Position numbers and translations under genes: made by a program. From JACQAI01 sp035507915 (GTDB lineage Bacteria; Pseudomonadota; Alphaproteobacteria; Elsterales; Elsteraceae), in assembly GCA_035507915.1 (NCBI GenBank), contig DATJNS010000154.1, positions 1 through 10,354 on the forward strand: a DNA stretch of 10,354 bases, read 5' to 3'. Below are positions 6,008 through 10,354 of the stretch, in pieces (position 1 is the stretch's first letter; every line of letters begins with the position of its first letter). The notes beneath the pieces are model-generated. The model was given only the letters and a program-made list of their open reading frames with translations, did not search any database and was not told where the DNA came from.

Positions 6008-7387
6008 CTAGGCGCGCGCGCGCTGCGGCGCCGGCGGCACCAGCAGTCCGGTGAGCTGGCGCAGGTCGGCGATGGTGTCGATCGCCTCGATCTGATCGGC
6101 CAGCGCCGGTGCGACCGCGCGCGGCAGCACGCGCGCGGCGCAGTTGACGAACTTCTCGCGCAGACGATCGGCGGGCAGCGGCGATTGCGCGCTGCGGCCG
6201 AGCGGCTCTTCGATCTTGCCCGACACGATCCGGCCGTCGGTCAGCGTCACGGCGACCTCGGCGCCGAAGTGCTTGTCGGCCGGGAAGCGGTCGGTGCCGT
6301 AGGTGGCGGCATGGATGCGCGGCAGCAGCGCGCGGACATTGGGGTCGCGCACCGCGTCGTTCTCGAAATCCTCGATCTTGACCGAGCGGTCGACCAGCGC
6401 GCGCGCCAGGCAGTACTGCACGCTGAACTTGGCGTCGAGCTCGCTCTGCGGGTCGGGTCGGTTGGTGTGCTGCAGCCGGCGCTCGTGGGTCCACGACTCG
6501 ATGCGCGCGACGGCAGCGGGCTTGAGGTCGTGGCGGCGCGCGAGGTCGATCATCACGTCGATCGCCGGGTGCGTGCTGCCGCAGCACGGGTACTGCTTGA
6601 GCGCGATGCCGGGGCTGACGATGTCGAACGGCGCGCCCCAGCGCGCCGCGATCGGGCCGACGTCGTAGGCGCCGGCGCCGTTGAACACCTCGAGGAAGCC
6701 CTGCTTGTGCTCCAGCGCGCCGGGATTGGCCGTGAAACCGTCGCGCGCCAGCAGCGCGGCGAACAGGCCGTTGCGGCTGCAATGGCCGACATGCAGCGGC
6801 TTCGTCATGGTGCCGAAATTGGCCTTGAGGCCGGACGACATCGAGGCGGCGATCGCGAGCGCAATGGCGGTGCGGTCGGCGTCCAGGCCGAGCAGACGGC
6901 TCGCCGCGGCGGCCGCGCCGAACACGCCCAAGGTCGCGGTCGGGTGCCAACCCTTGCTGTAGTGGTGGAAGTTGACCGCGAGCCCGAGCTTGGACTCGGT
7001 CTCGAAGCCGGCGACGTAGGCGGTGATGAACTGGCGACCGTCGACTGGATGCTGATCGGCGAGCGCGAACAGCGCCGGCAGGATCGGCGCGGTCGGATGG
7101 CCGCCCAAGGTGTTGTTCATGTCGTCGAAGTCGAGCGCGTGCGAGGCCGTGCCGTTGATCAGCGCGGCGTCGAGCGCGCTCGTGCGCCGCGTCGTGCCGA
7201 ACACCACGCTGTCGCCGTCCGACGCCAGCACGCCGGCGAGGATCCGGGTGGTCGGCTCGACCATGCCGGCCAAGGTCACGCCGACCAGGTCGAGGATGCC
7301 GACCTTGGCGGCGCGCACCGCCTGGGGCGGCAGATCCTCGAAGCCGAGGCGGGACGACCGCGTGGCGAGCTCGAGCGCAAGCGTCAT
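6008..7387 (-). CDS. MmgE/PrpD family protein
   Basis: The 459-residue product belongs to the MmgE/PrpD fold, which includes 2-methylcitrate dehydratase and cis-aconitate decarboxylase. Family landmarks are in order: ALDFDDMNNTLGGHPTAPI (84-102), GWHPTATLG (146-154), NFGTMTKPLHVGHCSRNG (190-207), LKQYPCCGSTHPAID further on, and SVQYCLARALVD in the C-terminal lid domain. D88/D89, H97, H148 and K196 line up with the active-site Asp, His and Lys residues of the decarboxylase; H148 and K196 are 48 apart, as are His159 and Lys207 in human IRG1. The reaction is therefore probably hydration, dehydration or decarboxylation of an unsaturated or hydroxylated polycarboxylate, but the family is too broad to choose. 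Its ATG overlaps the TGA of the FAD dehydrogenase gene (ATGA), with GGAGGA four bases before the ATG, so the two are translationally coupled. Confidence 0.93.
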   Translation of the reverse strand: MTLALELATRSSRLGFEDLPPQAVRAAKVGILDLVGVTLAGMVEPTTRILAGVLASDGDSVVFGTTRRTSALDAALINGTASHALDFDDMNNTLGGHPTAPILPALFALADQHPVDGRQFITAYVAGFETESKLGLAVNFHHYSKGWHPTATLGVFGAAAAASRLLGLDADRTAIALAIAASMSSGLKANFGTMTKPLHVGHCSRNGLFAALLARDGFTANPGALEHKQGFLEVFNGAGAYDVGPIAARWGAPFDIVSPGIALKQYPCCGSTHPAIDVMIDLARRHDLKPAAVARIESWTHERRLQHTNRPDPQSELDAKFSVQYCLARALVDRSVKIEDFENDAVRDPNVRALLPRIHAATYGTDRFPADKHFGAEVAVTLTDGRIVSGKIEEPLGRSAQSPLPADRLREKFVNCAARVLPRAVAPALADQIEAIDTIADLRQLTGLLVPPAPQRARA

Positions 7388-8871
7388 GCGTTCCTCCGTG
7401 CCGCGATTCCGGCGCTGGTGCCGGCGAGCCGGCCGAACACCGCGCCCGACACCAGGCCGGTGCCGCTGGGGTAGTTGAAGTAGAACAGTCCGCCGACCAT
7501 CTCGCCGGCGGCGTAGAGCCCGGGGATCGGCTGCTGGATCACGTCGACCACCTGGCCGCTTTCCGGATCGATGCGCACGCCGCCGAACGTGAACGTGATG
7601 CCGCAGGTCGTTGCGTAGGCCTCGAACGGCGGGGTGTCGAGGCGCTGCGCCCAGTTCGACTTGGGCGGGCTGAGCCCACGCGTGGCCTTGCCGTCCTTGA
7701 CGGTGTGCTGGAACGGCACGTCGGTCATCACCGCGTCGTTGAACGCGCGCACGGTCTCGAGGAACCGGACGGGATCGACGCCTTCGAGCTGGGGCGCCAG
7801 GGCTTCCAGCGTCGGCGCCGTCACCTTGGTCATCATCTTCATGCGGTATTCGGGGCGCAGCAGAGTCTTGACCTTGGCGTCGAACACCTGCCAGGCGAAT
7901 TGTCCGGGCTGCTTGAGGACCTCGCCGCCGTACTTCGCGTAGGTGAAGGAGTGGAAGTCGAGCCCCTCGTCGACGAAGCGGTTGCCGTCGGCGTTGATCA
8001 AGAGGCCGAAGATGTAGGAGTGCTTCTGGAACTGGTCGCCGACCGAGCGGTCGCCGAACTCGGGCGCGTAGCGGTCCCAGCCCGTCGCATGGCAGCCCGA
8101 CCAGTTGCCGTAGGGTGCGGCGCCGATGTCGAGCGCCATGCGCAGCCCGTCGCCGACGTTGAAGCGCGTGCCCCGCACTTTGGCGAGCTCCCAGCCGGGC
8201 CCCAGATAGCGCGCGCGCCATTCCGGATTGGCCTCGAAGCCGCCGCAGGCCAGCACGACGCAACGCGCGCGAAACTCCGTCAGCTTGCCGTCGTGCTTGG
8301 CGCGCACGCCGCCGACCCGCTCGCCGTCGTGGATCAGCGCGACCGCGCGCGTGCCGTAGTGCACGGCGATGTCGGCCTTGGCGACCGCGCGGTCGAGCGC
8401 CTGCACCAGCCCGGCGCCGCCGCCCGACACCTCGATCGGCAGCCGACCGAAGAATTTCCGCTTGCCGTCGACGAGGGCGGACTGGCGACCGTAATTCGGC
8501 ACGAAGCGTGCGCCCTTGGCGCGCAGCCACGCCATCACGTCGAGGCTTTGGGTGACCAGGAGCTCCGACAGCGCGGGATCGGTGCGGAAGCTGGTGAGCC
8601 GGAACAGATCGTCGAAATACTCGTCGCGCGTGTTGGTGCCGAAATCGCTGGTCGCGATCTCCTCGTCGGTCAGCTCGGTGATGCGCTTCAGGTCATCGAC
8701 GCCGTCGAACGCGAAGCGCATCACGCCGCCAGCGAAGTGGCTGTTGCCGCCCGACTCCTCCTCGCTCGCCGACTCCAGCATGACGACGCGGGCGCCCTGG
8801 TCGCGCGCCGCCAGCGCCGCGCACAGCGCCGCATTGCCCTTGCCGACGACCAGTACGTCGCAGTCCGTCAT
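7384..8871 (-). CDS. FAD-dependent dehydrogenase, tricarballylate dehydrogenase (TcuA)-like
   Basis: The 495-residue flavoprotein belongs to the fumarate reductase/succinate dehydrogenase flavoprotein superfamily and most resembles TcuA, which oxidises tricarballylate to cis-aconitate. The dinucleotide fold is at the N-terminus: DVLVVGKGNAALCAA (5-19), with E33 ending the second strand. ESGGNSHFAGG follows, then GGGAGLVQAL, LACGGFEANPEWR, FVDEG and TFTFGGVRID. The C-terminal flavin-binding block GLYAAGEMVGG (to 461) is followed by FYFNYPSGTGLVSGAVFGR. There is no signal peptide, so it is cytoplasmic. I chose the ATG at 8871 because GGAGGG lies seven bases upstream and the FAD fold starts at once; the frame is open about 65 codons further. 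It is the first gene of the operon and is coupled to the MmgE/PrpD gene. TcuA needs the TcuB iron-sulphur/haem partner for reoxidation, and none is visible here. The exact substrate is not determined. Confidence 0.9.
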   Translation of the reverse strand: MTDCDVLVVGKGNAALCAALAARDQGARVVMLESASEEESGGNSHFAGGVMRFAFDGVDDLKRITELTDEEIATSDFGTNTRDEYFDDLFRLTSFRTDPALSELLVTQSLDVMAWLRAKGARFVPNYGRQSALVDGKRKFFGRLPIEVSGGGAGLVQALDRAVAKADIAVHYGTRAVALIHDGERVGGVRAKHDGKLTEFRARCVVLACGGFEANPEWRARYLGPGWELAKVRGTRFNVGDGLRMALDIGAAPYGNWSGCHATGWDRYAPEFGDRSVGDQFQKHSYIFGLLINADGNRFVDEGLDFHSFTYAKYGGEVLKQPGQFAWQVFDAKVKTLLRPEYRMKMMTKVTAPTLEALAPQLEGVDPVRFLETVRAFNDAVMTDVPFQHTVKDGKATRGLSPPKSNWAQRLDTPPFEAYATTCGITFTFGGVRIDPESGQVVDVIQQPIPGLYAAGEMVGGLFYFNYPSGTGLVSGAVFGRLAGTSAGIAARRNA

Positions 8872-8956
8872 GCCGGTTCCCTCCGCGCCCACGATAGGGT
8901 CCGGTGGAGCGCCGGCGCAAGCCGCTGTAGACTCGTGCGTCGGGAGGGGCGCAGCC
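8872..8956. promoter_or_regulatory. divergent promoter region of the catabolic operon and CapA-like gene
   Basis: These 85 bases must contain both divergent promoters. Rightward, TAGACT at 8928-8933 is a possible -10, 23 bases before the CapA-like ATG. Leftward, TATCGT on the minus strand (8891-8896) is a weaker candidate, 19 bases before the FAD dehydrogenase ATG. Neither has a good -35. GCGCCGGCGC (8909-8918) is a 10-base palindrome between them. The ribosome binding sites are GGAGGG for the leftward gene and GGGAGGGG (8942-8949) for the rightward gene. Confidence 0.45.
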
Positions 8957-9994
8957 ATGAAGATGATTCTGACCGGCGACGTCAACCTGATGCAGGTCGA
9001 CGATCCGGCGGTGCCGTTCGCGCGCGTCGCCGAGGAGTTTCGCGCCGCCGACGTCGTGTTCGCCAATCTCGAATGCTGCCTCTACCAGCCGCCGGACCAC
9101 TCGATCGACAACGAGGGCTTCTTCGCGTCGCCCAGCATCGGCGGCGAGGCGCTGAAACGCGGCTTCATCCAGGCGGTCGGCATCGCGAACAACGTCAACT
9201 ACGGCGACGCCGCGATCCTGGCGTCGGTCGCGCGGCTGGGTGCGCTCGGCATCCCGAGCACCGGCGCGGGCGCCAATCGCGCCGCGGCGCGCGCGCCCGC
9301 GATCCTGGAACGTGGCGGACTGCGCGTCGGCTTCCTCCAGCGCACCTCGGTCTACTGGCCGACCAACCATGAGGCGCGCGAGCGCGCGCCCGGCGTCGCG
9401 GTGATCCAGGGCCACACCGCCTACCACGTGCCGACCAGCCGCATCGCGCCCGGCGTGCCGCCGCCCAATCGGCCGGGCGTGCCGCCCGTGATCGTGACCT
9501 GGGCCGACGCGAAATCCTTGCAGGCGTTCCGCGACGACGTCGCCGCGCTGCGCGCCCAGGCCGACGTCGTCGTCGCGTCGTGCCACTGGGGTCTCGGCCG
9601 CGACGTCCTGCAGTACATGAGCGAGATCGCCCACGCCGCGATCGACGCCGGCGCCGACCTCGTGATCGGCCACGGGCCGCACTACGTGCTGCCGATCGAG
9701 ATCTACCGCGGCAAGCCGATCTGCTACGGGCTCGGCAGCTTCTCGTTCCACACCGGCCACGGCGGCAAGGCGCACGGCGACTGGCTCGGCATGATGCTGC
9801 GCGTCGCCTGCGAGCGCGGCGGCATCACGGGCACGCGCTTCCAGTTCGTGCGCCACAATGCGCGCAACGAGTCGGTCCTGTGTGCGCTCGCGCCCGAGGC
9901 CGCGGCGCTCGACGATCTGGCGGGCCGCAGCGCCGCGCTCGGCGCGCGCCTGACGCCGCACGGCGACGAGGTCGTGATCGCGCCGTCGGGCTAG
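8957..9994 (+). CDS. CapA-family (poly-gamma-glutamate synthesis type) metallophosphatase-like protein
   Basis: The 345-residue product fits the CapA family, a calcineurin-like metallophosphoesterase fold named after poly-gamma-glutamate biosynthesis. Landmarks in order are LTGDVNLM (D8), FANLECCL (N37, E39), GIANNVNYGD (75-84), SCHWG (H210), GHGPHYVLPIEIY (H239, H242) and KPICYGLGSFSF. The usual ANNH histidine is replaced by valine at 80, and the usual GHHPH reads GHGPH, so one metal ligand may be missing or supplied differently. No signal peptide is seen; many CapA proteins are membrane-anchored, so this one is probably cytoplasmic with another role. The start is fixed by GGGAGGGG seven bases before the ATG; the open frame to the left is only a shadow of the flavoprotein gene. 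It is divergent from the catabolic operon. Whether it takes part in that pathway is unknown. Its stop shares CTAG with the convergent MmgE/PrpD gene. Confidence 0.87.
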   Translation: MKMILTGDVNLMQVDDPAVPFARVAEEFRAADVVFANLECCLYQPPDHSIDNEGFFASPSIGGEALKRGFIQAVGIANNVNYGDAAILASVARLGALGIPSTGAGANRAAARAPAILERGGLRVGFLQRTSVYWPTNHEARERAPGVAVIQGHTAYHVPTSRIAPGVPPPNRPGVPPVIVTWADAKSLQAFRDDVAALRAQADVVVASCHWGLGRDVLQYMSEIAHAAIDAGADLVIGHGPHYVLPIEIYRGKPICYGLGSFSFHTGHGGKAHGDWLGMMLRVACERGGITGTRFQFVRHNARNESVLCALAPEAAALDDLAGRSAALGARLTPHGDEVVIAPSG

Positions 9995-10354
9995 GACGGG
10001 GCGGCGCCCAGCCAGTCGAGCGTGGTCTCGCGCTCGATCTGCTCGAGCCGTGCATAGAGCGGGCCGGCGGCGGCGCCGAGGCGGCCGGTCAAGCGCATGA
10101 ACTTCGCCCCGCGCTCGGTCGCGCTCATCGGCATCTCGGGCGTCCCGGGATAGGCCTCGACCCTGCGCTCGAGCCGCCGCCCGTCGACCAGCTCGATACG
10201 CGTCGTGGTCGCCCAGCCGCCGTGTCCGGCGCCCGTCACCGCGACCTTGCGGGTCAGCGCGCGGATCCGCGGATCGGCGAGCGCCGCCTCGCTGAAGCTG
10301 GCGGGATCGCGCGGATCGGCGGTCAACGCGATCGCGACGCAGAACGGGATGCTG
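9991..10354 (-). CDS. second MmgE/PrpD family protein, C-terminal part only
   Basis: The reverse frame is open from the right edge to a TAG at 9991-9993, giving about 121 residues. Translating past the first apparent start (a TTG at 10326) to the edge gives SIPFCVAIALTADP, then ADPRIRALTRKVAV. This is the typical C-terminal lid of MmgE/PrpD proteins (S-P-x-x-V-A-x-A-L, then DPRI-ALxxKV). It is therefore the 3' end of a gene whose start and catalytic half lie outside the window. It is a different protein from the complete MmgE/PrpD at 6008-7387. It converges with the CapA-like gene. Whether it belongs to a second catabolic operon cannot be seen. Confidence 0.85.
   Translation of the reverse strand, partial: SIPFCVAIALTADPRDPASFSEAALADPRIRALTRKVAVTGAGHGGWATTTRIELVDGRRLERRVEAYPGTPEMPMSATERGAKFMRLTGRLGAAAGPLYARLEQIERETTLDWLGAAPS

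Noticed and set aside
4770..6950. Very long minus-strand frame across the aldolase and MmgE/PrpD genes
   Set aside because: The product is arginine- and alanine-rich without any domain; it is a frame shadow of three well-supported genes on the same strand.
5015..7474. 819-codon open frame on the + strand
   Set aside because: It lies antisense to three recognised genes and has repetitive charged composition, as expected from GC-rich codon bias on the other strand.
8516..8956. Extension of the CapA-like gene to an ATG at 8516
   Set aside because: This part is antisense to the well-supported flavoprotein gene and is serine/arginine-rich. GGGAGGGG directly precedes the ATG at 8957.
8872..9066. 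Extension of the FAD dehydrogenase gene upstream of 8871
   Set aside because: It would run through the divergent promoter region into the CapA-like gene. The dinucleotide-binding fold starts within five residues of the ATG at 8871.

Overview
This is a very GC-rich, gene-dense window with short intergenic gaps, overlapping start and stop codons and GC-rich third codon positions. The gene set points to a metabolically versatile soil or water proteobacterium: an expanded-type tripartite-tricarboxylate (Bug) binding protein, MmgE/PrpD proteins, a HpcH/HpaI aldolase, a class III nucleotide cyclase of a type I associate with rhizobia, and an FNR/FixK-like box. Alphaproteobacteria is my best guess. 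Nothing here fixes a genus. I see no RNA genes, insertion sequences, CRISPR arrays, attachment sites or origins, and no stretch over 300 bases lacks a gene.

Left part (1-3187). A truncated ABC-exporter membrane domain runs leftward off the left edge. A 176-base divergent intergenic region holds a perfect TTGAC-N4-GTCAA palindrome and a possible -10 element. Rightward from it lie a nitroreductase, a small eight-cysteine zinc-ribbon-like protein and a class III adenylate/guanylate cyclase. The last two overlap (TGATG) and are probably translationally coupled. The cyclase has both metal-binding aspartates and the transition-state Asn/Arg, but its substrate-specifying pair reads Gln/Asn.

Centre (3207-8871). 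A five-gene leftward operon is transcribed in this order: FAD-dependent dehydrogenase of the tricarballylate dehydrogenase (TcuA) type, MmgE/PrpD protein, HpcH/HpaI-type aldolase, periplasmic Bug-type substrate-binding protein, enoyl-CoA hydratase. Gaps are -4, 27, 12 and 29 bases. Together these look like a pathway that senses or imports a polycarboxylate, desaturates it beside a carboxyl group, remodels the resulting unsaturated acid and cleaves it, with a CoA-ester hydration step. The substrate is unknown. No TctA/TctB membrane subunits, CoA ligase or TcuB-like electron acceptor is in the window.

Right part (8872-10354). An 85-base divergent promoter region separates that operon from a rightward CapA-like metallophosphatase gene. 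This gene ends tail-to-tail with a second, right-truncated MmgE/PrpD gene. The two stop codons share the bases CTAG.
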